Below, in pieces: positions 44,740-55,451 of a stretch of DNA of 62,923 nucleotides. The notes beneath the pieces are model-generated. The model saw only the letters and a list, made by a program, of their open reading frames with translations. It did no database searches and was not told where the DNA came from. The DNA is from an uncultured Eubacteriales bacterium. GTDB taxonomy: Bacteria > Bacillota > Clostridia > Christensenellales > Aristaeellaceae. Both the position numbers and the translations under genes were made by a program. Within the stretch, counting starts at the first letter, position 1. Every line of letters starts with the position of its first letter. The stretch covers positions 1-62,923 of the forward strand of contig CACWZI010000002.1 of assembly GCA_902765305.1 (NCBI GenBank), written 5' to 3'.

Positions 44740-45662
44740 AGAGACTGTTGGCGTTGGTTTTGGTATGCTTGCTGTGCGCGACCAGTGCGCTTGCGGCTGA
44801 GTGGGCGGAGGGCCTTGGGCCGGATCAGCCCTTGCCGGGCGTGCCAAAGATCGACCTGAGCAAGGAGATGGGCTATGACTATACCTATCCCAGCGCGAAG
44901 CTGAAGGTGAAGTATTTCTGCAATGTGCTGGAGATCTACCTGCCCCGTGAGGACATCGAGCTGGGCGAGGGCCATGCCCACCTGTACGATTCCACCGATA
45001 CCGAGATTGCGGATATCGATTTTGCCAATCCTGACCAGGTCGAGCTGCGCGTCCAGCAGGAAAACGAGCTGATGGCGAAGAAGTGGGGCAGCGGCGTTTG
45101 CATTGAAATGCACCTGCCCGTTTCGCTGAAGTTCAATGAGAGCTACTATGTGCTGATGGACCTGAATTGCTTCACGGCGGGCGAGAACCATGTTTCGAAC
45201 TACGACCTGACCGAGAAGACCCAGTGGACGCCCGTGCTGGAAAGCGATTTCGGCATCGAGGGCCTGTTCTATTTCACGCCGCCCGCCCCGCCGGAGGAGG
45301 AAGAGGGCGAGGCGGCCGAACCGGTCGAGGAAGCACCCGAGGAGGCAGCCGAGGCGAACCCCTTTGAGAAGTCGATGGTGACCGAGGAGACAGAAGCGGC
45401 GCCCGTGGAAGAGGAGCTGGGCGAGCCCAAGTACAACCCCGTGACCGGCGATAAGATCCACTTCGACCTGGTGCTGGGCGGCGACGCCAAGACCGCCGTC
45501 ATATTCAGCGAGAATGACTCCGTATTGGTCAGTCAGCAGGACTACACCGAGTCCAGTCCCGTGACGCTGACCATCACCAAGGACGACCTGGACTGGGGCG
45601 TCGTGTTCCTGAACGAAAAGGACGAGGTGATCCAGGCGATCAAGCCCAATTGGGTAGGGTAA
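44736..45662 (+). CDS. Secreted protein of unknown function, coupled to sortase
   Basis: 308 residues with a signal peptide (KRLLALVLVCLLCATSALA, ALA-type cleavage) and a mature region of probable beta-sandwich type (SAKLKVKYFCNVLEIYLPRE ... ESYYVLMDLNC). The last third has an acidic stretch (EEEEGEAAEPVEE) and then a beta-rich tail ending in PNWVG. No LPxTG-like motif or membrane tail is present, so it is not an obvious substrate of the sortase it is coupled to by 4 nt. Confidence 0.75.
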   Translation: MKRLLALVLVCLLCATSALAAEWAEGLGPDQPLPGVPKIDLSKEMGYDYTYPSAKLKVKYFCNVLEIYLPREDIELGEGHAHLYDSTDTEIADIDFANPDQVELRVQQENELMAKKWGSGVCIEMHLPVSLKFNESYYVLMDLNCFTAGENHVSNYDLTEKTQWTPVLESDFGIEGLFYFTPPAPPEEEEGEAAEPVEEAPEEAAEANPFEKSMVTEETEAAPVEEELGEPKYNPVTGDKIHFDLVLGGDAKTAVIFSENDSVLVSQQDYTESSPVTLTITKDDLDWGVVFLNEKDEVIQAIKPNWVG

Positions 45663-45808
45663 GCTTATCGCAACGGGAAAGGAACCGAGCGGCGGATACA
45701 GAATCCGCCGCCCGGTTTATCAAATAAACGCATTACCCGTAGGGGCGATCTCCTGATCGCCAGCGGGACTGAACAGTTGCTTTTGAAGAACGTTGGAAGA
45801 GAACAATG

Positions 45809-45846
45809 AAAGGCGCATGGATTTAAAAGCAAATCCATGCGCCTTT
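45809..45846. terminator. Bidirectional terminator
   Basis: AAAGGCGCATGGATTT pairs with its complement across loop AAAAGC. It serves the secreted-protein gene and the convergent Ig-like gene. Confidence 0.85.
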
Positions 45847-45862
45847 GGAACCGGTTTTGAAA

Positions 45863-46987
45863 CTACTCTGTACGCATAATGGAAACGTAATTGACATTAC
45901 TGCTGCCCTGATTGCCAGCGGCTGTCAATACCAGGTAGATGGTTTCGCCATTATATGTTGACGTATAGTAGTATCTATATCCCTCTGTTTTCCAGTATGA
46001 CCAACCGGCATCTTCTGCCTGCATCCTGCACAAGACCAGATTGCTGCCAGGATGTATTTTGGTTATTGTATATTTACCATTATTATCGCCGCTGGTGAGC
46101 ATAATTGTCAATATTTTATTGTCAATATATGACACACTCACCATCATATAATTGTTCATATAAACAATATAATCGTCTTCATTGCTGTATAGGATCAGTG
46201 GATCGGCAATAACGCTGTTAAAGACACTGAAATCTGTCCCTATAGCATCCCATATATCACCAGAGTATCCTTCTTCCTCCTCCTCTTCTTCTTCTACCGT
46301 CACCTTGCAGGTGGCCTTCTTGCCGTTAAAGGTCTTGACGGTAATGGTGGCAGTGCCTTCGCCTTTGGCGGTAACCTTGCCTTTGTTGCTGACGGTAGCC
46401 ACATTCTTGTTGCTGCTGGTCCAGGTAATCTTGTTGGAGGCGGTCTTGCTCGGCAATGTCGCTTTCAGCTGAAGCGTGTCGCCAACCTCCAGGGTCGCCG
46501 TCTTCTTGTTCAGCGTCACCTTTGACGGCGCCTTTGCGACTGTTACAGTAACCGTATACTTCTTGCCCTTCGAGGTCTTGATGGTGATCTTGGCAGTGCC
46601 CACCTTCTTGCCCGTGATCACGCCCTTCTTGGTGACGGTGGCCACGGCTGCTTTCGAGGAAGTAAAGGTCAGCTTGCCGCTCAGGCTGCTGGTGTCAATG
46701 GTGTATTTCTCTTTGACGCCAATTTTGACCTTTTTGACCAATGCATTGGAAAATACTTCGGCGTCAATGTCCTCTTCAGGGGTGATTATCTCGTCGATTA
46801 CCGGCTCTTGCAGATCGAGATTCAAATCCGGTAAGTCGAGATCGTTCGCGGGCTCAGACAATTCAATGTCTTCAAGGACGGACAGATCATCACTGTTGAT
46901 GATTTCATCCTCACCCAAAGCGGTCAGGGAAAGTGTCAGCATTACGGCCAGCAACAGCGCGGCCAATCTCTTCCAATTAAATGTCAT
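45863..46987 (-). CDS. Secreted protein with two Big_2-type Ig domains
   Basis: 374 residues from the ATG at 46987, preceded by AAGGAGGAGG. A signal peptide (LAALLLAVMLTLSLTALG) is followed by an acidic Leu/Asp-rich region, then two Ig-like domains (about 85-150 and 155-230; SSKAAVATVTKKGVITGKKV and SSNKNVATVSNKGKVTAKGE). A poly-Glu run (EEEEEEEE) leads to a C-terminal unknown domain. It is expressed from a promoter flanked by three copies of an ACGCA..TGCGT dyad, divergent from a (broken) XRE gene. Confidence 0.85.
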   Translation of the reverse strand: MTFNWKRLAALLLAVMLTLSLTALGEDEIINSDDLSVLEDIELSEPANDLDLPDLNLDLQEPVIDEIITPEEDIDAEVFSNALVKKVKIGVKEKYTIDTSSLSGKLTFTSSKAAVATVTKKGVITGKKVGTAKITIKTSKGKKYTVTVTVAKAPSKVTLNKKTATLEVGDTLQLKATLPSKTASNKITWTSSNKNVATVSNKGKVTAKGEGTATITVKTFNGKKATCKVTVEEEEEEEEGYSGDIWDAIGTDFSVFNSVIADPLILYSNEDDYIVYMNNYMMVSVSYIDNKILTIMLTSGDNNGKYTITKIHPGSNLVLCRMQAEDAGWSYWKTEGYRYYYTSTYNGETIYLVLTAAGNQGSSNVNYVSIMRTE

Positions 46988-47064
46988 GTGGATTTCCTCC
47001 TCCTTCAAAAATGATATTGTTGACCTGCGGACAATGTGAAACACGACCCTCCCTCATCAAAATT

Positions 47065-47134
47065 ACGCAGGTGCGTCATAAAACCATTATACACTGTTGT
47101 CAACAAAAACGCAAGTGCGTACACGCGTTTGCGT
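47065..47134. promoter_or_regulatory. XRE-type operators and promoter of the Ig-like gene (module copy 1)
   Basis: Three dyads ACGCAGGTGCGT (47065-47076), ACGCAAGTGCGT (47109-47120) and ACGCGTTTGCGT (47123-47134) are present. On the minus strand TTGCGT (47109-47114), a 17-bp spacer and TATAAT (47086-47091) form a promoter in which dyad 2 covers the -35 and dyad 1 lies just downstream of the start. A near copy is at 48792. Confidence 0.75.
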
Positions 47135-47172
47135 AAAATTTTTCTATCCTTTTTATTGTGAGGTGAGGGGAT

Positions 47173-47435
47173 ATGGGCGTAAAGGAAGCAGTGGTGGCAC
47201 GGTTTCGGGAGATATTTGACCAGCGGAACATGCGGCCCAACGAGCTGGCGTACCGCTCGGGGGTGACGCCCTCTACGGTCTACAGCATGCTCTACGGGCG
47301 GCGCAGGGAAGTGGCCATCCACCTATCAAGAAGCTCTGCGGCGGGCTGGACATGAGCCTGGGCGCGTTTTTCAGCGCACAGGCATTTGATGAATTGGGGC
47401 GGCAGATCAAATTGGCAGATATAAAGGTTACATGA
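47173..47435 (+). pseudogene. XRE repressor gene with a one-base frameshift
   Basis: The frame from 47173 reads like the intact gene at 48898 (GVKEAVVARFREIF... PSTVYSMLYGRR) up to about residue 50. Then one base is missing (ACCT|ATCAAG where the copy has ACCTGATCAAG, near 47327), and the downstream frame continues the original protein (KKLCGGLDMSLGAFFS) to a stop at 47433-47435. The gene is a duplicate of 48898, now inactivated. Confidence 0.8.
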
Positions 47436-47598
47436 GCTGGAAATATGACGATCGTTGGAAAAAACTGAAAACGGGCGTTAAAGTCCGTTTTTTTGTACAT
47501 TATAAATAGTATAATGACATTATAGACAGAATTACCTGCGACAGTACAGACGGCACATAAAAGCAAGATACGCGTTTGAAAGAAGGAGGGGGAGTGCT

Positions 47599-47781
47599 TT
47601 GGATACTCAGATACAGAAGCTGCGCCTGATCGTCAATGGCGCGGTGTGCCTCTATGAGGGGCAGGGACTGGAGATCCCGGAGCTATTGAAAGCTCAACGC
47701 CGGGACGACCTGCTGAACGTGTTGGATGCCATTGTTGCTGCATTATACTGGATGCAGCAGGAACTGACCGTCGGAGAGTAG
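47599..47781 (+). CDS. Small protein of unknown function (60 residues)
   Basis: TTG start with GGAGGGGG upstream. It reads LRLIVNGAVCLYEGQGLEIP then DLLNVLDAIVAALYWMQQEL, with an amphipathic helical C-terminal half. No family is recognised. Its strong site and lack of overlap suggest a real gene. Confidence 0.55.
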   Translation: MDTQIQKLRLIVNGAVCLYEGQGLEIPELLKAQRRDDLLNVLDAIVAALYWMQQELTVGE

Positions 47782-47815
47782 TGCAAAGGCTGAAGATATA
47801 GAGTTTCCCCAAAAA

Positions 47816-47929
47816 CAAGCGGCTGTCTCATGATACGTTTCGCCTCGCGGAATATCCTGTGTAACGCCGCCTTTCAGACGCAACATGGGATGTGTTTCCG
47901 TTTCAACGTCGCTTTGAGACAGCCACTTG
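47816..47929. repeat. Inverted repeat flanking a 114-bp gap region
   Basis: CAAGCGGCTGTCTCA (47816-47830) is inverted as TGAGACAGCCACTTG (47915-47929), one mismatch. The 84 bp between hold no gene. The arms could form a long-range terminator or be ends of a small mobile repeat; arms of similar sequence (GGCTGCCTCA) occur in the hairpin at 40272. Confidence 0.5.
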
Positions 47930-47942
47930 AAGCGCGCTGGTG

Positions 47943-48653
47943 CTACTTGACTTCGATCCTGTCAATGGTGCAGGAGGGAATGGTCACACTGCCGCCCATG
48001 ATGGTTTCGTAGGTATAGATGCCGGTGCATGTGCCGTAAACGGTCACCTTGTCGTCCTCCAGGATGCGCTTGTAGTTTTCCGGCGCCTCATAATTGCAAT
48101 AGACGACATTGTCGTAATTGCCCTTGGAGGAAATGCGGAAAGTGATGTGTTTGCCGCTTTCCATTACCTGAAGCACCTTGCCGGAGAAGGTGATCAAATC
48201 GCCTTTGTGGGCGTCCGGGTCACGCGCGACGGCCTTGTAGTCCAGCTTCATATAGACCTTGGACTTGGGAGCGTCGTCGGCATACAGCGCCTTCTGGGTG
48301 GCTTCGTCCGCTACGCCGGTTGCACTCAGACCGGCTTCTTTTTGGAAAGCCGATACCGCCGAAGCGGTTCCGTTGCCATAGTCGCCATCAACGCCGCCGC
48401 TGAGGTAGTTCAGGTCCTTCAGCCGTTGCTGGAGCTTTTTGACGTCATCGCCCTTGCTGCCCTTCTCCAGCGTGGGTATGCCTGCTTCGACTTCGACGTT
48501 CTCAGTCCCTCCATCGCGCTTTTTCAATTCTGCCTGGGCATTCGCAATCTCGGCGTTGATTTGCTCATCGGTCATTTTGGACCAGTCAATGCCCTCGGCC
48601 AGGGCAGCGCCGCAAAGTACAAGTACAATAATCAGTGCAATGATTCGCTTCAT
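47943..48653 (-). CDS. Secreted protein with peptidoglycan-binding domain and a C-terminal OB-like domain
   Basis: 236 residues from the ATG at 48653 with GGGAGG upstream. A signal peptide (KRIIALIIVLVLCGAALA) is followed by a short helix (DEQINAEIANAQAELKKRDGG), a peptidoglycan-binding type-1 domain (about 58-115; DDVKKLQQRLKDLNYLSGG and GTASAVSAFQKEAG) and a C-terminal beta-rich domain resembling an OB fold (DLITFSGKVLQVMESGKHI...). The upstream region carries the same operators as the Ig-like gene, so the same XRE repressor probably controls it. Confidence 0.82.
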   Translation of the reverse strand: MKRIIALIIVLVLCGAALAEGIDWSKMTDEQINAEIANAQAELKKRDGGTENVEVEAGIPTLEKGSKGDDVKKLQQRLKDLNYLSGGVDGDYGNGTASAVSAFQKEAGLSATGVADEATQKALYADDAPKSKVYMKLDYKAVARDPDAHKGDLITFSGKVLQVMESGKHITFRISSKGNYDNVVYCNYEAPENYKRILEDDKVTVYGTCTGIYTYETIMGGSVTIPSCTIDRIEVK

Positions 48654-48791
48654 GTCGATGCCTCCCATTCATGCATTATTGAAGATGTTGTCTCACAATT
48701 AATTCACACAATTAACAGGTTATCCGCCTGTTTCAATATTTACACTGCCCTGTCTGTTACGACATAAAATACGCCCCCATTCATCATAATT

Positions 48792-48861
48792 ACGCAGGTG
48801 CGTTATAAAACCATTATACACAACTGTCGATAAAAACGCAAGTGCGTACACGCCTTTGCGT
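48792..48861. promoter_or_regulatory. XRE-type operators and promoter (module copy 2)
   Basis: ACGCAGGTGCGT (48792-48803), ACGCAAGTGCGT (48836-48847) and ACGCCTTTGCGT (48850-48861) repeat the arrangement at 47065. The minus-strand promoter TTGCGT (48836-48841), 17 bp, TATAAT (48813-48818) is conserved, about 150 nt before the peptidoglycan-binding gene. Confidence 0.75.
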
Positions 48862-48897
48862 AAAATTTTATATCCTTTTATTGTGAGGTGAGAGGAT

Positions 48898-49140
48898 ATG
48901 GGCGTAAAGGAAGCGGTGGTGGCGCGATTCCGGGAGATACTTGAGCAGCGGAACATGCGGCCCAACGAGCTGGCGTACCGCTCGGGGGTGACGCCCTCCA
49001 CGGTCTACAGCATGCTGGACGGGCGGCGCAGGGAAGTGACCATCAACCTGATCAAGAAGCTCTGCGACGGGCTGGACATGAGCCTGGGCGCGTTCTTCAG
49101 CGCGAAGGTATTTGATGAATTGGAGCAGGAGATCAAATGA
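48898..49140 (+). CDS. XRE-family repressor (intact copy of the duplicated module)
   Basis: 80 residues; GAGGTGAGAGG precedes the ATG. HTH at about 10-60 (FREILEQRNMRPNELAYRSG, then PSTVYSMLDGRRRE) and a conserved end FFSAKVFDELEQEIK. It lies divergently from the peptidoglycan-binding gene across ACGCA..TGCGT dyads and is the presumed binder of them. The 47173 copy is its frameshifted twin and the gene at 14693 a more distant paralogue. Confidence 0.9.
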   Translation: MGVKEAVVARFREILEQRNMRPNELAYRSGVTPSTVYSMLDGRRREVTINLIKKLCDGLDMSLGAFFSAKVFDELEQEIK

Positions 49141-49146
49141 TAAAAA

Positions 49147-49178
49147 CAACAGCCTCCGCGTGAAGCGGAAGGCTGTTG
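49147..49178. terminator. Bidirectional terminator
   Basis: CAACAGCCTCCGC pairs with GCGGAAGGCTGTTG (one bulge), between the XRE gene and the convergent small gene. Confidence 0.75.
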
Positions 49179-49192
49179 AATAAGGATAGATA

Positions 49193-49423
49193 TTAGAGTA
49201 TAGTGGCCTTTTTCCCCTTGAAAGGTTTTTCTCTACTGTGCTTTTCAAGAGAGGCATACAACGCTTCAGGGGTCAGAGTGTCATAATGTTCCCGCTGCCA
49301 TTTTGTGTAGTCGAAGGACTGGCTCCTGACATAGTAGATAAATGCTTCCAATTCTACGGCCCCTACATGTTCTCGTATGGCATCCATACATTTGTCAGCC
49401 GTGATGGACATATTATTTAGCAT
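49193..49423 (-). CDS. Small protein coupled to a PIN-domain gene (possible antitoxin)
   Basis: 76 residues from the ATG at 49423 with GAGGAGGAG upstream. It overlaps the PIN gene stop by 11 nt. The sequence is helical and charged (ADKCMDAIREHVGAVELEAF ... FKGKKATIL) with no known domain I can name. Position after the toxin is the reverse of most PIN systems but similar pairs occur in Firmicutes. Function is inferred from context only. Confidence 0.6.
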   Translation of the reverse strand: MLNNMSITADKCMDAIREHVGAVELEAFIYYVRSQSFDYTKWQREHYDTLTPEALYASLEKHSREKPFKGKKATIL

Positions 49424-49868
49424 GGTTCTCCTCCTCCTCTGCTTCCGCGACAAATTGAATCGGATCGAGCAATTTCAGTGCGTCAGTGTGGTATTTCAAC
49501 AAGCGCTTATCGGTCGAAATCAGGCAATCGCATTTACCTATTATCGCGGAGGCAATGTGGCATGCGTCTTTATACTTGATGCCGGTTTTCATAATGTCAT
49601 GCGCTATTTGATTGATTTTCTGATTGTTTCCAGGCCCAACATGGATTGTTGAATTTTCTTCAACGAAATTGGTTATTCCTTTTCGTCGGATTTCAAAAGG
49701 GCAATCGTCGATCTCTTTCATTAACATTTCAGAGGATACAAGATCGTATTTTCCGCTTTGAATCCAAAATTGGATGTGAAGCTTTGCCTGTGCTTCAAGA
49801 TTCACTGTCATCTGTGTCAGGTCATCATAGGGGCGATTCAATGCACAGCAATCCAAGTAAATTCTCAT
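49413..49868 (-). CDS. PIN-domain protein (probable ribonuclease toxin)
   Basis: 151 residues from the ATG at 49868, which follows AGGAGG. PIN motifs are visible: IYLDCCALNRPYDD at the start (first acidic residue), the middle Glu in EMLMKEIDD, and GIKYKDACHIASAI ... CLISTDKRLLK with the late Asp residues. The family cleaves RNA. The gene is coupled to the small downstream gene. Note the pair may be addictive or regulatory; no target is known. Confidence 0.78.
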   Translation of the reverse strand: MRIYLDCCALNRPYDDLTQMTVNLEAQAKLHIQFWIQSGKYDLVSSEMLMKEIDDCPFEIRRKGITNFVEENSTIHVGPGNNQKINQIAHDIMKTGIKYKDACHIASAIIGKCDCLISTDKRLLKYHTDALKLLDPIQFVAEAEEEENHAK

Positions 49869-49984
49869 GGAGCACGGCCTCCTGTGAGCATTGTTCGATA
49901 GTTTATGCTGGTTCAATTCAAATATTATCACGGGCAGGAGTATATGTCAAGCGCATGGCTTGACATGCCGATATCGGGCCTCAT

Positions 49985-50023
49985 AAGGGACAAGCGCCTC
50001 CGAACCGGAGGCGCTTGTCCCTT
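49985..50023. terminator. Bidirectional terminator
   Basis: An 18-bp perfect stem AAGGGACAAGCGCCTCCG (loop AAC) lies downstream of the ROK gene on the minus strand. Confidence 0.85.
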
Positions 50024-50032
50024 CATAAACCA

Positions 50033-51271
50033 TCACATCGTGATCGTAAACACCTTGTCCAGATAGTGCTCGGCCACGCCGAGGACCTCGGCGTTGGGGC
50101 CGGCCTGGGCATAGGAGAGGTCTATGTGGCGAATCAGCGAGGTTCGGCTGCACAGGGCGTGGTAGACCTCCCGCAGGAAGACGTCGCCCATGACCTCGAT
50201 GCCGCCGCCCAGTACGATGCGCCGCATGCCGGAGCTGCACATGACGCTGTACAGGCCGAAGGCCAGCAGCTGCGCCGATTGCTTGACGGCTTCCAGCAGG
50301 ACGGGCTCGTCGGGATAGCGCTGCGCCAGCGCCTCCAGGCTGTCCGGGGGTTCGACGCCCGCCGCTTCGGCGGCTTGCCGCGCGTCCTCCAGCATGGCGT
50401 TCAGGTTGACATAGCGCTCGAGGCACCCACGGTTGCCGCAGGAGCAGGGCCTGCCCTTGTAGTCGATGGTGAAGTGCCCGATCTCGCCGGATACGTTGAA
50501 GGGGCCGGGATAGATATCGCCGTTTGAAATGAACGAACAGCGTATGCCTCCGCGGATCTCAACGAATATCATGTTCTGGGTGTCCGGGGCGTCCGGGGCG
50601 TCGGGACTGGCGGCGTCCAGGAACTTCTTCTCGGCATAGGCCATGCTGCGGGTGCTGTTGAACAGGAACACCGACAGGCCCACGCGCTGCTGGAACCGGC
50701 GGATGGATTCCTCTGTCAGGGGAAAGCCCAGCGCCGTTTCGGTGTGAAACAGGTGGTCCTGCTCGATAAATATGCCGGGGAAGCAGACGCCGATCATCAC
50801 GGCGCGGGAGGGGTTGAACCGCTTCGATTGGTTGCGCAGTATGTCGTCGAACAGCTGGATGTAGGCGTCACCGGCGGTGGCTTCGTCAAGCGTGTGGCAA
50901 TCCAGCGGGAAAAATCGATCCTCGAGGATGCGGCATTCCAGGCTCATCAGCGCAAAGCGGACGCCCTCGGGCTTGACCGAGAACACCGCCAGGTGATGGG
51001 CGGTCTTGTTCAGCCGCAGGCTGATGGGCCGCCGCCCGGGCAGGGAGGTCTGCGCAGGGCCGGTCTCGTCGATCAGCTTGCGGTTGGCCAGCTCCTCCAC
51101 CAGCACCGAGACGCTTGTGGCGCTCAGGTTCATGTGGCGCACGATTTCGGCGCGGGATTTGCACTTCCCGCTGCGCACCAAGTCAAAAATGCGCTTGATG
51201 TTGGCTTCCTTGACCTGCTGCTGGTAGCCGGTATGGATGAAACCAAACTTGTCCTGGGGCAAATATTTCAT
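50033..51271 (-). CDS. ROK-family transcriptional regulator
   Basis: 412 residues. The N-terminal MarR-like HTH (RSGKCKSRAEIVRHMNLSAT, about 33-53) is followed by a ROK kinase-like domain with the zinc motif CSCGNRGCLE (about 285-295) and GEIGHFTIDYKG. The glycine-rich ATP loop is weak, so it is a regulator and not a sugar kinase. It probably senses a sugar; its own operon neighbour is not a transporter. GGAAGG precedes the ATG. Confidence 0.88.
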   Translation of the reverse strand: MKYLPQDKFGFIHTGYQQQVKEANIKRIFDLVRSGKCKSRAEIVRHMNLSATSVSVLVEELANRKLIDETGPAQTSLPGRRPISLRLNKTAHHLAVFSVKPEGVRFALMSLECRILEDRFFPLDCHTLDEATAGDAYIQLFDDILRNQSKRFNPSRAVMIGVCFPGIFIEQDHLFHTETALGFPLTEESIRRFQQRVGLSVFLFNSTRSMAYAEKKFLDAASPDAPDAPDTQNMIFVEIRGGIRCSFISNGDIYPGPFNVSGEIGHFTIDYKGRPCSCGNRGCLERYVNLNAMLEDARQAAEAAGVEPPDSLEALAQRYPDEPVLLEAVKQSAQLLAFGLYSVMCSSGMRRIVLGGGIEVMGDVFLREVYHALCSRTSLIRHIDLSYAQAGPNAEVLGVAEHYLDKVFTITM

Positions 51272-51492
51272 ACGGATTCCTTCCTTAAATAACGGCGCGG
51301 ACGCGGATCAGCGAGGCTGTCCAAACCGGCAGGGGAAGCAGAGAGAGTGAAGGGTATACTTAGAGTGTGAATAGTATACTTATCTACATGGTATCACATT
51401 AATTCGTATTTATCAAGCGATTTTAGATTATTTAATAAATACAACGCATTTTTGAATTGGATTGTTCATTTCTGCAGCGTGAATAATGCCAA

Positions 51493-51523
51493 GGGCGCGG
51501 CTCCGTAAATGGGAGTCGCGCCC
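51493..51523 (-). terminator. Terminator of the groESL operon
   Basis: GGGCGCGGCTCC and GGGAGTCGCGCCC form a stem downstream of groEL on the minus strand. Confidence 0.75.
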
Positions 51524-51541
51524 AAAAGCTTCAGGCTTGCA

Positions 51542-53185
<1,644 letters not shown>

Positions 53186-53235
53186 TTATATCCGGCAATT
53201 CCTATTGCCTATTCCCTATTGCCTGTTCCCTTGTG

Positions 53236-53579
<344 letters not shown>

Positions 53580-53593
53580 CCCTTGCAGAGGAT

Positions 53594-53622
53594 AGTTTAA
53601 CCATTCTATATGGAAAAATCAA
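53594..53622 (-). promoter_or_regulatory. groESL promoter
   Basis: On the minus strand TTGATT (53617-53622) and TAAACT (53594-53599) are 17 bp apart, immediately upstream of the CIRCE element. Confidence 0.7.
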
Positions 53623-53742
53623 GCCCTTTAAGCAAATAATTACGGTTAAAGTTTGGTAAAATACGCCCGGGAGGGTCCAAACACCACAAAAAAACGGCCC
53701 ATCGCCTATGCAATGAACCGCGCCTTGCGCAAGTCGTGTCGC

Positions 53743-53949
53743 TTACAGCTCGACCTTGCCCTCGGTCTCCTTGTTGACCACGTAGTAAACGGCGGCCTCC
53801 TCGGGCTTCACGTAGATGTCCAGGTCGACGATCTCGGACAGCTTCTTGCCGGATTCCTTCCAGTTCTTCTTCACGTTCGCCTCGACGGCGCCCAGATCGA
53901 ATTCACGACCGTTGAACTGCAGGATCATCTGCTGGTTGATCTTAGCCAT
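53743..53949 (-). CDS. DUF6465-family small protein
   Basis: 68 residues from the ATG at 53949, preceded by GAGGAGG; the open frame continues upstream without a site. The sequence MILQFNGREFDLGAVEANVK ... LDIYVKPEEAAVYYVVN matches DUF6465. These proteins are small acidic cytosolic proteins common in Clostridia; function is unknown. It is monocistronic. Confidence 0.88.
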   Translation of the reverse strand: MAKINQQMILQFNGREFDLGAVEANVKKNWKESGKKLSEIVDLDIYVKPEEAAVYYVVNKETEGKVEL

Positions 53950-54100
53950 GTTATTATCCTCCTCATTGATTTCGACCTCATCGGTCTCAATGCTCCGCGC
54001 CTTCTGCACGATGCCGGTAACAATATAGCAAAACCAATGTAAAGTTGCAAGATTAATCGCGTGAAATTGCACTTTGAAAAATAGGCGGCTTAGCCAAAAA

Positions 54101-55426
54101 TCAGTGTTTTTCCCCCTTCCAGGCGCGTATGGCATCAAGTTTTTGGCCAAAGGCGACCTCCTCGCCCTGATTGGTGGGCAGATAATAGCGCTTGTCCGCC
54201 AGGGCGTCGGGCAGGCACTGCATGTCCGTCAGCTTCTCTTCGTAGTCGTGGGCGTAGCGGTAGCCCTTGCCGTAGTCCAAGTCCTTCATCAGCCCGGTCA
54301 CCGCGTTGCGCAGGTGCAGCGGCACCGGGTCGGCCAGCGCCTTCTCGGCGTCGGCCTTCGCGGTCATGTAGGCCACCTCCATGGCGTTGGACTTGGGGGC
54401 CAGGGCCATGTACACCACCGCCTGGGTCAGGTGCACCGAGCACTCCGGCATGCCGATCAGCCGGCAGGCCTGGAAAGCGGCCACGGCCTGGTCCAGGGCC
54501 CTCGGGTCGGCCAGGCCCACGTCCTCGCTGGCGAAGCGGGTGACCCGGCGGGCGATGTAGATCGGGTCCTCGCCGGCCTCCAGCATCCGCGCCAGCCAGT
54601 ACACCGCGGCGTCGGGGTCGGAATTGCGCATGGACTTGTGGAGCGCAGAGATCAGGTTGTAGTGCTCCTCGCCGCTCTTGTCGTACAGTAGCGACTTTTT
54701 CGACACGCACTGCGCCAGGGTCTCCTCGGTCGCCTTCACGCCGCCGTCCGCGTCCAGCTCGCCGTTGAGCACCGCCATCTCCAGCGTGGAAAGGGCCGTG
54801 CGGGCGTCGCCGTTGGAAAATACGGCGATGCGCGTAAGCATGTCCTCCGGCATTTCGATGGCCTGCCCGCCGAAGCCCCTGGGGTCGTCCAGGGCATGGC
54901 GAAGCAGCTTCACCACGTCCTCCACGCCCAGCGCGTGCAGCACGAACACCTTGCAGCGGCTCAGCAGCGCGGCGTTGACCTCAAAGGAGGGGTTCTCGGT
55001 GGTGGCACCGATCAGTATGATGCTGCCCTTCTCCACGAAGGGCAGAAAGGCGTCCTGCTGGGCCTTGTTGAAGCGGTGGATCTCGTCCACGAACACGATG
55101 GTCCGCTCGCCGAAGCGCCGGTTGTCGTCGGCCTGCTGCATCACGCTTCGGATCTCCTTGATGCCGCTGGTGACGGCGGAGAAGTCGATGAAGGCCGCCT
55201 TCGTGCGCCGGGCGATGATCCGCGCCAACGTGGTCTTGCCCACGCCAGGCGGCCCCCAGAAGATCATCGAGGCCACCTGGTCCGATTCGATCAGCCGCCG
55301 CAGCACCTTCCCCGGCCCGATGAGGTGCTGCTGGCCCACGAATTCCTCCAGCGATTCCGGCCGCAGCCGCGCCGCCAGCGGCTGGGAAGCGGCAGGGGCG
55401 GCGTCAAAAAGGGATAGCTGTTCCAT
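54101..55426 (-). CDS. rarA: Replication-associated recombination protein RarA (MgsA)
   Basis: 441 residues. Walker A is WGPPGVGKTTLARII, Walker B is IVFVDEIHRFNKAQQDAF, and the C-terminal domain has the RarA-type helical bundle with a signature around DEHYNLISALHKSMRNSDPDAA. It is an AAA+ ATPase that acts at stalled replication forks, related to clamp-loader and DnaB-like proteins. It is monocistronic and near house-keeping genes. Confidence 0.95.
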   Translation of the reverse strand: MEQLSLFDAAPAASQPLAARLRPESLEEFVGQQHLIGPGKVLRRLIESDQVASMIFWGPPGVGKTTLARIIARRTKAAFIDFSAVTSGIKEIRSVMQQADDNRRFGERTIVFVDEIHRFNKAQQDAFLPFVEKGSIILIGATTENPSFEVNAALLSRCKVFVLHALGVEDVVKLLRHALDDPRGFGGQAIEMPEDMLTRIAVFSNGDARTALSTLEMAVLNGELDADGGVKATEETLAQCVSKKSLLYDKSGEEHYNLISALHKSMRNSDPDAAVYWLARMLEAGEDPIYIARRVTRFASEDVGLADPRALDQAVAAFQACRLIGMPECSVHLTQAVVYMALAPKSNAMEVAYMTAKADAEKALADPVPLHLRNAVTGLMKDLDYGKGYRYAHDYEEKLTDMQCLPDALADKRYYLPTNQGEEVAFGQKLDAIRAWKGEKH

Positions 55427-55451
55427 ATTGGCCCTCCGGGGGGATTATTAT

